64,000 nucleotides of DNA from Metaruminococcus_A sp003150405 (GTDB lineage: Bacteria > Bacillota > Clostridia > Oscillospirales > Ruminococcaceae): contig CABUBB010000001.1 of NCBI GenBank assembly GCA_902489745.1, forward strand, positions 248,001-312,000, read 5' to 3'. Under the pieces are notes generated by a model. That model saw nothing but the letters and a program-made list of their open reading frames with translations, was not told the origin of the DNA and did not search any database. Below are positions 42,683 to 51,489 of the stretch, in pieces. Made by a program: the position numbers and the translations under genes. Each line of letters starts with the position of its first letter. The first letter of the stretch is position 1.

Positions 42683-44605
42683 TTACTTTGCTTCTAGTGA
42701 AATTTCTTCCACTTCCTTCTGCCAGAGGGTGGCAGAAGCGTCGCTTGGCATCCGCCAATCGCCGCGGGGCGAAAGGGCGACGGAACCGACTTTAGGGCCG
42801 TCTGGCAGACAGGAACGTTTGAATTGCTGGTTGAAGAAACGGCGGTAAAATATTTTAAGCCACTTTAAAATAGCAGCGTCGTCGTAGTTTCCCGCAAAGG
42901 CGTGCTTGGCAAGCCGGAAGATTTTAGCGGGCGGGAAGGCGTAGCGAACGGCATAAAACAAGAAGAAGTCATGCAGCTCATAGGGCCCGACAAGGTCTTC
43001 GGTCTTTTGGGCGATTTCACCGTTTTCCGCCGGCAACAGTTCCGGGCTGACCGGGGTATCCAGAATATCCAGTAAAACGTCACGCAGAGTTTCTTCCGAT
43101 TGATCGGCGACATAGCGGACTAGGTGGCGGACCAACGTTTTTGGAATGGAGGCGTTGACGCCGTACATGGACATGTGGTCGCCGTTGTAGGTGGCCCAGC
43201 CGAGCGCCAGCTCGGACAGGTCACCAGTGCCGACCACAAGGCCGTTTGTCTGGTTGGCAATATCCATTAACACCTGGGTGCGTTCCCGCGCCTGGCTGTT
43301 TTCGAAAACCACATCATGGTTATCAAAACTGTGGCCAATGTCCTCAAAATGTCGGGAAACTGCCGGGCCAATATCCACTCTGCGCAGGGTGACGCCAAGC
43401 TGTTCACAGAGCAGTTCGGCGTTGCTTCGGGTGCGCTCAGTGGTGCCAAAGCAGGGCATGGTCACCGCGACAATATTGGTGCGCGGGCGGGCAAGCAGGT
43501 CCATTGCGCGGACAGCTACCAGCAGCGCAAGGCTGGAATCCAGCCCGCCGGAGATGCCAATGACCGCGGTTTGGCTGTGAGAATGCTCCAACCGCTTTTT
43601 TAATCCCGCAGCCTGCATATTGAGGATAGCTTCGCAGCGTTCAGCACGGTCGGCGGCGTTTTCCGGCACAAAGGGGTGCGGGGAAACAAAACGGGTAAGC
43701 GTTGTTTTAGCGGGTTCCATTGAAAAAGGGATGATTTGATAGTCCGCTGTAAGAGAAGCAGGGAATGTATTCATCCGGCGGCGCTCGTAGGTGAGCTTGC
43801 AGACGTCAATTTCACTGACAATCAGTTCGTTGTGAAACGGCTTGGTTTCGCTGAGCAGCACCCCGTTTTCTGCAATGAGATCGTGCCCAGAGAAAACAAG
43901 ATCGGTGGTGGATTCACCGTCGCCCGCATCGGCATAGAGATAACCGCAGAGCAGGCGGGCTGACTGGCCGCTGACAAGGCCGCGGCGGTACTGCGCTTTT
44001 CCAATGGTTTCGTCGCTGGCTGAAAGGTTTCCGATAATGGTTGCACCCGCCGCCGCGTGATCTACCGATGGCGGAGCCGCAACCCACAAATCCTCGCAGA
44101 TTTCGGCGGCAAAACAAAAGTCCGGCAGCTCTTCGCAGCGGAACAGCAGTTTGGAACCAAAGGGAACTGAACCGCCTTCCCACGGATGGATTTCATTCTG
44201 CGGCGGCGCCGGAACAAAATGGCGCTGCTCATAAAATTCGCTGTAATTCGGCAAATTGGATTTTGGGACAAAGCCAAGCAGCCGCCCTTCATAAAAGATG
44301 GCAGCACAATTATAGAGCTTGCCACCGTGCAAAACCGGCAGGCCGACCGCCATCAACAGCTTTAATCCGGTGCTGACGCGGACAATTTGCCGCAGCGCGT
44401 CAAGAGCGCCGTCCAGCAGGGTGGGCTGCAAAAATAAATCGCCACAGGTATACCCGGTGATGCAGAGTTCCGGCAGGACAAGCACCTTTGCGCCCTGCCC
44501 GGAAGCGGCTTTCATGGTTTTTATAATGGAATCCCGGTTGTATATGCAGTCCGCCACCCGGATTTCCGGCGTACCGGCTGCTGCTTTGATGTATCCGTGC
44601 TGCAT
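42683..44605 (-). CDS. nadE: Glutamine-dependent NAD+ synthetase
   Basis: 640 residues from the ATG at 44605 (AGGAG 5 nt upstream). It converts nicotinate adenine dinucleotide to NAD+ with ATP and ammonia from glutamine. The N-terminal nitrilase-type glutaminase domain (about 1-290) shows its catalytic triad in LVLPELCITGY (Glu), VPKSNLPNYSEF (Lys) and FAAEICEDLW (Cys). The C-terminal synthetase (about 320-620) has the PP-loop GISGGLDSSLAL and VGTGDLSELALGWATYNGDHM. About 210 nt separate it from pncA, so the three may share a transcript or be separate units. Confidence 0.96.
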   Translation of the reverse strand: MQHGYIKAAAGTPEIRVADCIYNRDSIIKTMKAASGQGAKVLVLPELCITGYTCGDLFLQPTLLDGALDALRQIVRVSTGLKLLMAVGLPVLHGGKLYNCAAIFYEGRLLGFVPKSNLPNYSEFYEQRHFVPAPPQNEIHPWEGGSVPFGSKLLFRCEELPDFCFAAEICEDLWVAAPPSVDHAAAGATIIGNLSASDETIGKAQYRRGLVSGQSARLLCGYLYADAGDGESTTDLVFSGHDLIAENGVLLSETKPFHNELIVSEIDVCKLTYERRRMNTFPASLTADYQIIPFSMEPAKTTLTRFVSPHPFVPENAADRAERCEAILNMQAAGLKKRLEHSHSQTAVIGISGGLDSSLALLVAVRAMDLLARPRTNIVAVTMPCFGTTERTRSNAELLCEQLGVTLRRVDIGPAVSRHFEDIGHSFDNHDVVFENSQARERTQVLMDIANQTNGLVVGTGDLSELALGWATYNGDHMSMYGVNASIPKTLVRHLVRYVADQSEETLRDVLLDILDTPVSPELLPAENGEIAQKTEDLVGPYELHDFFLFYAVRYAFPPAKIFRLAKHAFAGNYDDAAILKWLKIFYRRFFNQQFKRSCLPDGPKVGSVALSPRGDWRMPSDASATLWQKEVEEISLEAK

Positions 44606-44833
44606 AATTTCTCCTAACCGCATTTCACCGTTGCTGGTGGTGAAAACGCTTACCGTTAATTGCTTTTATTATAAACCCGCAGATAGGTAAAATGCAATGA
44701 ATAACCCACGAAAACATTGAATGTTGAAAGAGTTTTTCCGTATGAAACGAGAAATGATATATATCAGAACAGATTGGTTTTGTGTAAATTATCTAAAAAA
44801 TAAAAGATTTAGTTTAAAATCACGAATATTAAG

Positions 44834-44862
44834 TTGCATAAAAATGTATTTGATTTTATACT
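44834..44862 (+). promoter_or_regulatory. Promoter of the DUF4116 gene
   Basis: TTGCAT, a 17-bp spacer and TATACT in a very AT-rich stretch. Confidence 0.65.
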
Positions 44863-44910
44863 AAAAAACAGATAAACAATTGGATTGCATGAATGCAGAG
44901 GAGGATGATT

Positions 44911-45249
44911 ATGGGCTGGGCAGAGGCTGCTATCAATTTTGCGTTTTCTGATGCAAACGGTGGAGAACGTGTTGACTGGGAACATCCTGGGTCGGTACTG
45001 AATTTAGTGAAAAAGGACGGAAATAACCTCGCACGTGCTCCCAAAAAGCTGCGGAACAGCCGGGACATTGTTTTGGCGGCGGTGCTTCAAAACGGGATGG
45101 CTTTAAAATATGCATCGGATAAACGGCGTGCGGACAGGGAAATTGTATTAGCTGCTGTAGAGCAGAATCGCGACGCCTTGCAGTATGCGTCCCCAGAATT
45201 GCAAAGGCGAATCCAGTTTGTGAATGAAAAACCGATGATAGAGGATTAA
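44911..45249 (+). CDS. DUF4116-domain protein
   Basis: 112 residues from the ATG at 44911, which has GAGGAGG upstream. It contains two units of the DUF4116 helical repeat, SRDIVLAAVLQNGMALKYAS and REIVLAAVEQNRDALQYAS, a pattern known from bacteria, amoebae and giant viruses with no established function. The N-terminal part (MGWAEAAINFAFSDANGGER) is not recognised. A single gene in an AT-rich pocket, which may mark recent arrival. Confidence 0.82.
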   Translation: MGWAEAAINFAFSDANGGERVDWEHPGSVLNLVKKDGNNLARAPKKLRNSRDIVLAAVLQNGMALKYASDKRRADREIVLAAVEQNRDALQYASPELQRRIQFVNEKPMIED

Positions 45250-45291
45250 GAGGGAACAGGGATTCGGGACTAAATGCCCTTTTGTCTCCAT

Positions 45292-45326
45292 AAAAAACGG
45301 CATGGCACTTTGCCATGCCGTTTTTT
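45292..45326. terminator. Bidirectional terminator
   Basis: 16-bp perfect stem AAAAAACGGCATGGCA with a 3-nt loop between the convergent DUF4116 and epimerase genes. Confidence 0.92.
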
Positions 45327-45329
45327 AAT

Positions 45330-46352
45330 TTACTTTGCATCCAGCACCATTTGCACAGCGGCTTTCTGCGCTGCAATGACGCGGTCGCACCAGGCGTCGT
45401 ATTCCGGGTCCTCTTTCTGGCATTCCGGATGGGATTTAATGTAGTCAATGGCTTTGCGCACGCCCTGGTCAAACCGGACGGTGGCGGTGAATCCTGGCAC
45501 CAGCCGTTTCAGCTTGGCGTTGTCAAAGACCACCGACGCCGCTTTGTCCCCGAGGAGATTGCCGCGGTAATCTTCGTCGCTGCAGGCGTCGAGAAATTCG
45601 GAGGAGACATGTACCGCTTTGAGTTCAACTCCAAGCGTCGATGCAACGGTTTCGTAAATCTGGTTCCAGGTTAGGGTTTCATCCGAGGTGATCTGCACCG
45701 CTTCACCAATGGCGTGGATGTTGCCGATGAGCCCGGTAAAGCCGAGGGCAAAGTCCGAGTTGTGGGTGAGGGTCCAGAGCGAGGTGCCATCCCCGTGAAT
45801 GATCACCGGCTTGCCCTCCATCATGCGTTTGAGGTTCTGGTAGCCGCCCTTGCTGCCCTGGACCCCGAAGGGAACGCTGCGCTCGTCGTAGGTATGGCTT
45901 GGCCGGACAATGGTGACCGGGAACCCCTCTTCGCGGTAATAGTGCATCAACAGCTCTTCACAGCGGATTTTGTTCTGGGAATAGTTCCACAAAGGGTTGG
46001 AAAGCGGGGTGCCTTCGGTGATGCGGTAATCCGAAAGGGGCGTCTGGTAAGCCGACGCGGAGCTGATAAAAATATACTGCTTGGTTTTGCCGGCAAACAG
46101 GCGGTAATCCCGCTCTACCTGATCCGGCGTAAAAGCGATGAAATCGGCCACGCAGTCGAACGTCATACCCTCAAGGGCTTTGGCGGCCGCAGCCTCGTCG
46201 CTGATGTCGCAGGAAATGGAATGGACGTTTTCAGGTAAATTCTGGCTGCGGTTGCCGCGGTTGAGCAGGTAAAGCTCCTCGCCCAGCTCTCCCAGCCGCT
46301 TGGTGATGGCCATACTGATGGTGCCAGTACCGCCAATAAACAGGATTTTCAT
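45330..46352 (-). CDS. NAD-dependent epimerase/dehydratase (extended SDR)
   Basis: 340 residues from the ATG at 46352, with GGGAGG upstream. The Rossmann nucleotide-binding motif is right at the start (ILFIGGTGTISMAI), an atypical extended SDR with GGTGxIS instead of GGAGFIG. FISSASAYQT carries the serine, YSQNKIRCEE is the YxxxK catalytic pair, and TIVRPSHTYDE follows. Such proteins act on nucleotide sugars or sugar derivatives; the substrate is unknown. A single gene divergent from the ROK regulator, suggesting a sugar link. Confidence 0.88.
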   Translation of the reverse strand: MKILFIGGTGTISMAITKRLGELGEELYLLNRGNRSQNLPENVHSISCDISDEAAAAKALEGMTFDCVADFIAFTPDQVERDYRLFAGKTKQYIFISSASAYQTPLSDYRITEGTPLSNPLWNYSQNKIRCEELLMHYYREEGFPVTIVRPSHTYDERSVPFGVQGSKGGYQNLKRMMEGKPVIIHGDGTSLWTLTHNSDFALGFTGLIGNIHAIGEAVQITSDETLTWNQIYETVASTLGVELKAVHVSSEFLDACSDEDYRGNLLGDKAASVVFDNAKLKRLVPGFTATVRFDQGVRKAIDYIKSHPECQKEDPEYDAWCDRVIAAQKAAVQMVLDAK

Positions 46353-46633
46353 AACAGGACCTCCCGAACATTTATTTGATTGCATTATATAACGGCTGAA
46401 TAGGAAATGCAATCTATTCTTCTGTTTTGGGAATCTGCCGGGGATTTCTGCGCTGAAGCCGGGCTTTAACGTGGTGCACAAGTGCTGCGGTTCCCGTCCA
46501 TCCAGACAATGACACGCGAAGAAAGCGCCGTGTGTTTTTTCTTGCTTTTTTAACCATCTTGTATTATGATGGGGACATTAGGAAAACATTTTTGCAAAAG
46601 TAGACCATCAAATTTGGGAACGGCGGTGAAAAA

Positions 46634-47764
46634 ATGCCAGAACAGGGTTTGCCTAGGCAGATTGACATCAAGCGAATTAACCGGAACCGCATTTACCGGT
46701 TTATTTATCAGAACGGAAAAACCTCCAAACAGGAGATTGCCTATAAACTCAACATGAGCCTGCCCACCATTACCCAGAATCTTCGCCATTTGCAGGAGCT
46801 GGGACTGGTGGAGGAAAATGGGTTGTTTGAGTCCACCGGAGGGCGCAAAGCGCGGGTGCTGTCCTGCGTGCTGGACGCCAAAGTAGCCATCGGGCTGGAC
46901 ATCACCAAAAACCATGCAGGGATTGTTGGGGTGGATTTGGGCGGCAACGTCATCCGGAACATTCGGGTGCCGGTGCGCTTTGCGGACGATGAAGCCTACT
47001 TTGAGCAGATTGGCGCGCTGGTGGAAAAATTTATCGACGGACTGAAGATCGACCGGGCTAATGTCCTTGGAGTGGGAATTGCGGTGCCGGGAATCCTTTC
47101 GGCGGATCACCAAACGGTGGTTTATGCCTCTTTGCTTGGCTTTACCGGGGGGATGCTGGAGCGGTTTGCGCGCTACATTCCATACCCCTGTGTTATGAGC
47201 AATGACGCGAATGCTGCCGGGACAGCCGAAATGTGGAACACGCCGGAGCACGGCAATATTGTTTACCTTTCTTTAAGTGATAGTGTTGGAGGTTCCATTT
47301 TTGTGGATAACGAGCTTTATACCGGCAATCATGAACGCAGTGCAGAGTTTGGGCACATGACCATTGTGCCGGACGGCAGACCGTGTTACTGCGGCAAGCA
47401 CGGCTGTGTGGACGCGTACTGTTCGGTAAAAGCATTGTTGGAAGGAGTGGCCGGCACCCTTCCGGAGTTCTTTGCCATGCTACGGAACGGCGACCAGCAG
47501 GCGCGCGCCCGATTTGAAGCCTTTTTGGATTCCCTTGCAGTCACCCTCAACAATATTCGGATGCTGTTTGACTGCGAAATCCTATTGGGGGGATATTTGG
47601 GCGGCTACCTGGAGGAATATTTGGAGCTGTTGCAGGGTATGGCTGCCCAGCGCAATACCTTTGAGAAGTATGGTAAATATGTGCGTATTTGTCATTATCG
47701 ATTAGAGGCGGCTGCGGTGGGGGCGGCCCTGCTGCACATTGGCCCGTTTATTGAAGGAATTTAG
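46634..47764 (+). CDS. ROK-family transcriptional regulator (XylR/NagC-like)
   Basis: 376 residues. The N-terminal winged helix (about 8-70: NRIYRFIYQNGKTSKQEIAY, MSLPTITQNLRHLQELGLV) is followed by a ROK sugar-binding domain. Motifs include IGLDITKNHAGIVGVDLGG, the GVGIAVPG strand, NDANAAGTAEMW and the zinc motif GH...CYCGKHGCVDAYCS, with Asp where Glu is usual. It stands directly before a xylitol/sorbitol-type dehydrogenase and xylulokinase and so probably represses or activates them in response to a pentose or polyol. No clear palindromic operator was located. Confidence 0.9.
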   Translation: MPEQGLPRQIDIKRINRNRIYRFIYQNGKTSKQEIAYKLNMSLPTITQNLRHLQELGLVEENGLFESTGGRKARVLSCVLDAKVAIGLDITKNHAGIVGVDLGGNVIRNIRVPVRFADDEAYFEQIGALVEKFIDGLKIDRANVLGVGIAVPGILSADHQTVVYASLLGFTGGMLERFARYIPYPCVMSNDANAAGTAEMWNTPEHGNIVYLSLSDSVGGSIFVDNELYTGNHERSAEFGHMTIVPDGRPCYCGKHGCVDAYCSVKALLEGVAGTLPEFFAMLRNGDQQARARFEAFLDSLAVTLNNIRMLFDCEILLGGYLGGYLEEYLELLQGMAAQRNTFEKYGKYVRICHYRLEAAAVGAALLHIGPFIEGI

Positions 47765-47858
47765 CAGATGCGCTCCGTCGCTTCTGTCAAAAAAATGCTG
47801 GTCATTTTGTACAAGATGGCGAAACTGTTTTGCGCCGGAATTATTCATAAAATACAGC

Positions 47859-47887
47859 TTGACTTTTAACTTTGGCGGCGGTATTCT
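47859..47887 (+). promoter_or_regulatory. Promoter of the dehydrogenase-xylB operon
   Basis: TTGACT, a 17-bp spacer and TATTCT, about 95 nt before the start. The leader is AT-rich and could hold the ROK operator. Confidence 0.65.
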
Positions 47888-47980
47888 TTAAATGTTAAGG
47901 CATACTAAAAAGTTTTATAAAAGTATTTTCAAAAAGCACCAAAAACTGCCTAACAATTTACAATCTAGGAGGGTTAAGAC

Positions 47981-49021
47981 ATGAAAAACAAAGCTTTTTT
48001 CATGACAGGGCTTGAAAAGATGGAAGCTCGTGAAGTGGCAATGCCATCTCCGAAAGAGAAACAGGTTATTGTAAAATTAGAGTATGTCGGAATCTGCGGT
48101 TCAGACGTTCATTATTTGGAAAATGGTCGGATTGGTGATTTCGTTGTGGATGGGGATTTTATCCTCGGGCATGAATGTGCCGGTACCGTTGTGGGGCTGG
48201 GCGAAGGCGTTGAGAATTTAAAGGTCGGCGATCGTGTTGCGCTAGAGCCGGGTATTACCTGCGGCCAGTGTGAGTTTTGCAAAACCGGGCGTTACAACCT
48301 CTGCCCGGACGTTGAGTTTCTTGCGACCCCTCCGTATCATGGCTGCCTTGAAAACTATATTGCGTTCCCGGAGAATATGTGCTTTAAACTCCCGGAAAAC
48401 GTGAGCTCCAAAGAGGGCGCTTTGGTTGAGCCGCTTTCAGTTGGTATGCACGCTGCAAAACAGGGTAAGGTCACTCTGGGAAGCTCGGTGGTCATTCTGG
48501 GTGCGGGTTGCATTGGCCTATGTACCTTGCTTGCCTGCAAAGCGTTCGGCGCAACCGATATCACCGTAGTTGACGTTATTCCGAAACGCCTTGAGTTTGC
48601 CATGAAGCTCGGCGCGACCCGCGTGATCAACGGCAAGGATGTCAACACCGTCGAAGAGTACGACAAGTTGACAAACGGCGACGGTGCGGATGTTGTACTG
48701 GAAACCGCCGGCTCGGTTATCACAATTGGTCAGACCCCATATCTTGTCAAACGCGGCGGGACCATCGTTCTTGTTGGTATGGCGCCGCAGGATATCATTG
48801 AGTTCAATTTTGCCAAAATCATGGCGAAAGAAGCCGAAATTCAGACCGTCTTCCGTTACCGCAACATCTATCCGATGGCGATTAAAGCGATTTCCAAGGG
48901 GATTATTGATGTTTCCGGCATTGTGACCCACGAGTTTAACTTTGATGAAACGCCGAAAGCGTTTGATTGTGCGCTCCACAACAAAAACGATGTTGTCAAA
49001 GCGGTCATTAAAATTGATTAA
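47981..49021 (+). CDS. Zinc-dependent polyol dehydrogenase (xylitol/L-iditol type)
   Basis: 346 residues, a medium-chain dehydrogenase. Catalytic zinc ligands are in GICGSDVHYLENG (Cys) and LGHECAGTVVGLG (His, Glu). The structural zinc site is CGQCEFCKTGRYNLC, and the NAD site is VVILGAGCIGLC with an acidic residue after VTVVD, favouring NAD over NADP. The close link to xylulokinase suggests oxidation of xylitol or D-arabitol to D-xylulose, or of sorbitol to fructose. GGAGGG precedes the ATG; it is the first gene of a two-gene operon. Confidence 0.92.
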   Translation: MKNKAFFMTGLEKMEAREVAMPSPKEKQVIVKLEYVGICGSDVHYLENGRIGDFVVDGDFILGHECAGTVVGLGEGVENLKVGDRVALEPGITCGQCEFCKTGRYNLCPDVEFLATPPYHGCLENYIAFPENMCFKLPENVSSKEGALVEPLSVGMHAAKQGKVTLGSSVVILGAGCIGLCTLLACKAFGATDITVVDVIPKRLEFAMKLGATRVINGKDVNTVEEYDKLTNGDGADVVLETAGSVITIGQTPYLVKRGGTIVLVGMAPQDIIEFNFAKIMAKEAEIQTVFRYRNIYPMAIKAISKGIIDVSGIVTHEFNFDETPKAFDCALHNKNDVVKAVIKID

Positions 49022-49064
49022 AAGCCCTTGTGCTTCCAGAAAATAAACAACTGAGGTGTATGAA

Positions 49065-50594
49065 ATGCAGTATTTGTTAGGTGTAGACCTTGGTACCTCT
49101 GGTACCAAAACCGTTCTGTTTGACGCAGACGGTAAAGCGATTTGTTCCAAAACCATTGAGTACCCCATGTACCAGCCGCAGAACGGCTGGGCAGAGCAGG
49201 ACCCGGCTGACTGGTGGAACGCCACCAAAGAGGGGATTCGGTACTGTTTGTCCACCAGCGGCGTAAAAGCGGAGGATGTCAAGGGCGTTGGCCTTTCCGG
49301 CCAGATGCACGGCCTTGTTATGCTGGATAAAGACGGCAATGTGCTGCGCAATTCCATCATTTGGTGCGACCAGCGTACCGTCAAGGAAGTTGACCAGATG
49401 AACAGCATCATCGGCGCACAGCGGATCATTGAGATCACTGCCAATCCGGCGCTTGCCAACTTCACCGCAGCGAAAATCCTTTGGGTGCAGAACAACGAGC
49501 CGGATCTGTATGCGAAATGTGCGCACATCCTGCTGCCGAAGGACTACATTCGTTATATGCTCACCGGCGAGTTTGCCACCGAGGTATCCGATGCTGCTGG
49601 TATGCAGCTCATGGATGTCCCGAACCGCTGCTGGTCGGATGAAATGCTTACCAAATTACATATTGATCGTTCGCTGCTTGGCTCCATGCATGAGTCCCCG
49701 GATGTCACCGGTAAGGTTCACAGCAAAGCCGCTGAGCTGACCGGCCTGAAGGAAGGCACCATTGTGGTCGGCGGCGCGGGTGACAATGCGGCCGCCGCTG
49801 TTGGTACCGGCGTTGTCAAATCCGGTGTTGCGTTCACTACTCTTGGTACCTCTGGCGTTGTTTATGCGGTTTCCGACTCGGTTTCGATTGATAAAAAGGG
49901 CCGTGTTCATACCCTTTGCGCTTCGGTTCCGGGTAAATGGACTGTTATGAGCTGCACCCTGGCCGCTGGCCTTTCGCTGAAATGGCTGCGTGACACCTGC
50001 TGTGCACCGGAAATTGCGGAAGCAGAGAAACAGGGCGTTGACCCGTATGTGATTATGGATAAGCTTGCGGATAAAGTTGGCCCTGGCGCAGGCGGCCTCA
50101 TCTTCCTGCCGTACCTCATGGGTGAGCGTTCCCCGCATCCGGATTCCTTTGCGCGTGGCACCTTCTTTGGCCTCTCGGCTATCCATGACCGCAGCAATAT
50201 GATTCGTGCTGTCCTTGAGGGCGTTGCTTACTCCCAGCTCGACTGCGTCGATGTATTCCGTGATATGGGCGTTAACATCAACGACATGATGGCTTGCGGT
50301 GGCGGCGGACGCAGTAAGGTTTGGCGCCAGATGCTGGCCGATATGTACGGCTGTCCGGTCAACACCATTCATGCGGATGAAGGCCCGGCGCTTGGCGTTG
50401 CCATCCTCGCGGGTGTTGGTGCTGGCGTTTACAATTCGGTTGAGGAAGCGTGTGACAACATCATCCGCAAGAACATCACTCAGCAGCCGAATATGGAAAA
50501 CCATGACGTTTACATGGGCTACTATGACCTTTATAAGAAACTTTACCAGGATTTGAAGGGCGACTTTGAGACCCTTTCCACCCTTGTAAAATAA
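49065..50594 (+). CDS. xylB: Xylulokinase
   Basis: 509 residues of the FGGY kinase family, phosphorylating D-xylulose to xylulose 5-phosphate for the pentose phosphate pathway. The N-terminal phosphate loop is LGVDLGTSGTKTVLFD. QNGWAEQDPADWW, GLSGQMHGLV and WCDQRT are typical of xylulokinases. The C-terminal ATP domain has TTLGTSGVVYAVSD, LPYLMGERSPHPD and CGGGGRSKVWRQMLADMYG. I chose the ATG at 49065, 6 nt after GAGGTG; an in-frame GTG lies 9 nt earlier. It lies 43 nt after the polyol dehydrogenase. Confidence 0.95.
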   Translation: MQYLLGVDLGTSGTKTVLFDADGKAICSKTIEYPMYQPQNGWAEQDPADWWNATKEGIRYCLSTSGVKAEDVKGVGLSGQMHGLVMLDKDGNVLRNSIIWCDQRTVKEVDQMNSIIGAQRIIEITANPALANFTAAKILWVQNNEPDLYAKCAHILLPKDYIRYMLTGEFATEVSDAAGMQLMDVPNRCWSDEMLTKLHIDRSLLGSMHESPDVTGKVHSKAAELTGLKEGTIVVGGAGDNAAAAVGTGVVKSGVAFTTLGTSGVVYAVSDSVSIDKKGRVHTLCASVPGKWTVMSCTLAAGLSLKWLRDTCCAPEIAEAEKQGVDPYVIMDKLADKVGPGAGGLIFLPYLMGERSPHPDSFARGTFFGLSAIHDRSNMIRAVLEGVAYSQLDCVDVFRDMGVNINDMMACGGGGRSKVWRQMLADMYGCPVNTIHADEGPALGVAILAGVGAGVYNSVEEACDNIIRKNITQQPNMENHDVYMGYYDLYKKLYQDLKGDFETLSTLVK

Positions 50595-50609
50595 GACAGC
50601 AAGGCAAAC

Positions 50610-50643
50610 GCCCGGCAGTGATTTTCCACTGCCGGGCATTTTT
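50610..50643 (+). terminator. Rho-independent terminator after xylB
   Basis: 11-bp perfect stem GCCCGGCAGTG/CACTGCCGGGC followed by ATTTTT. Confidence 0.9.
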
Positions 50644-50841
50644 GTATATTTGGTTTGTGGTTGACTGAAGCAGGAAATTTCTACAGGGAAGAGCCAATTC
50701 TTGATGAAATGATGTGGCATACACTGCGTACAGATGGCTGTCTGCTGCCGCAAAATAAATTTACTTACCGGTGGAGCCTATAAAACAACTGAACGATGAA
50801 ACGGTTTTGGGGCGGTCCGGTGAAGCTGTGCAGGGAAGCCC

Positions 50842-51240
50842 TTAAAGCCGGGAAATCTCCATGGGGTATTGTTCCGGGCAGAGTTCAAATCCGGCATTTT
50901 TGTAGAAATGAACGCTTTCATCGTAAGAGATAAGAGCAATACGTAAAAAATCGCGGTAATGGCAGAGCAGATGGGTGAGCATAAGCTGACCAATACCCTG
51001 CCGCTGTCTTGCGGGATGAACCAGCGCGTAGACGATGTAGGCGTTGATGGCGCCGTCGTCCATAGCGCTGATGAGTCCGACAAGACGGCCGGATTCATTG
51101 CGGGCGGCAACGTGATATTCCATGTGCTGCAAAGCGATGAATAGTTTATTGCCATACTGTCCGGATTTCCATTCTAGTGCTAGGAACAACTCTTCAAGTT
51201 CCAGTTGGGAGACCGGTTTGTTCTCTTCTATGGTTATCAT
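50842..51240 (-). CDS. GNAT-family N-acetyltransferase
   Basis: 132 residues. The acetyl-CoA motif A is YALVHPARQRQGIGQLMLTHLL (about 75-96, with the QRQGIG pyrophosphate loop), and the C-terminal ESVHFYKNAGFELCP is the usual motif B. The substrate is unknown. The start ATG at 51240 follows GAGGTGA; a GTG three codons upstream overlaps that site. A single gene. Confidence 0.88.
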   Translation of the reverse strand: MITIEENKPVSQLELEELFLALEWKSGQYGNKLFIALQHMEYHVAARNESGRLVGLISAMDDGAINAYIVYALVHPARQRQGIGQLMLTHLLCHYRDFLRIALISYDESVHFYKNAGFELCPEQYPMEISRL

Positions 51241-51422
51241 CGGTATCACCTCTGCCTGATTCCGGCCAACGGCTCTTGTGCGGGTATAGGAGCGGCCTTT
51301 GGCTGGCTGGTGTTATAATCCTATGCCGCTGTGTGAATACTTATGAGTGGCAATGTTTATTGGCAAAATTCACACATTCCGACAAGTATTTTGGTGAAAC
51401 AGAATAAAAAGTAAAAAACGAG

Positions 51423-51451
51423 TTGATTCTTCGGATATATTAAGGTAAAAT
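51423..51451 (+). promoter_or_regulatory. Promoter of the symporter gene
   Basis: TTGATT, a 17-bp spacer and TAAAAT, 38 nt before the start codon. Confidence 0.6.
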
Positions 51452-51489
51452 GAATATATTATGTATAAATAATCAAGGAGGATTATTCA

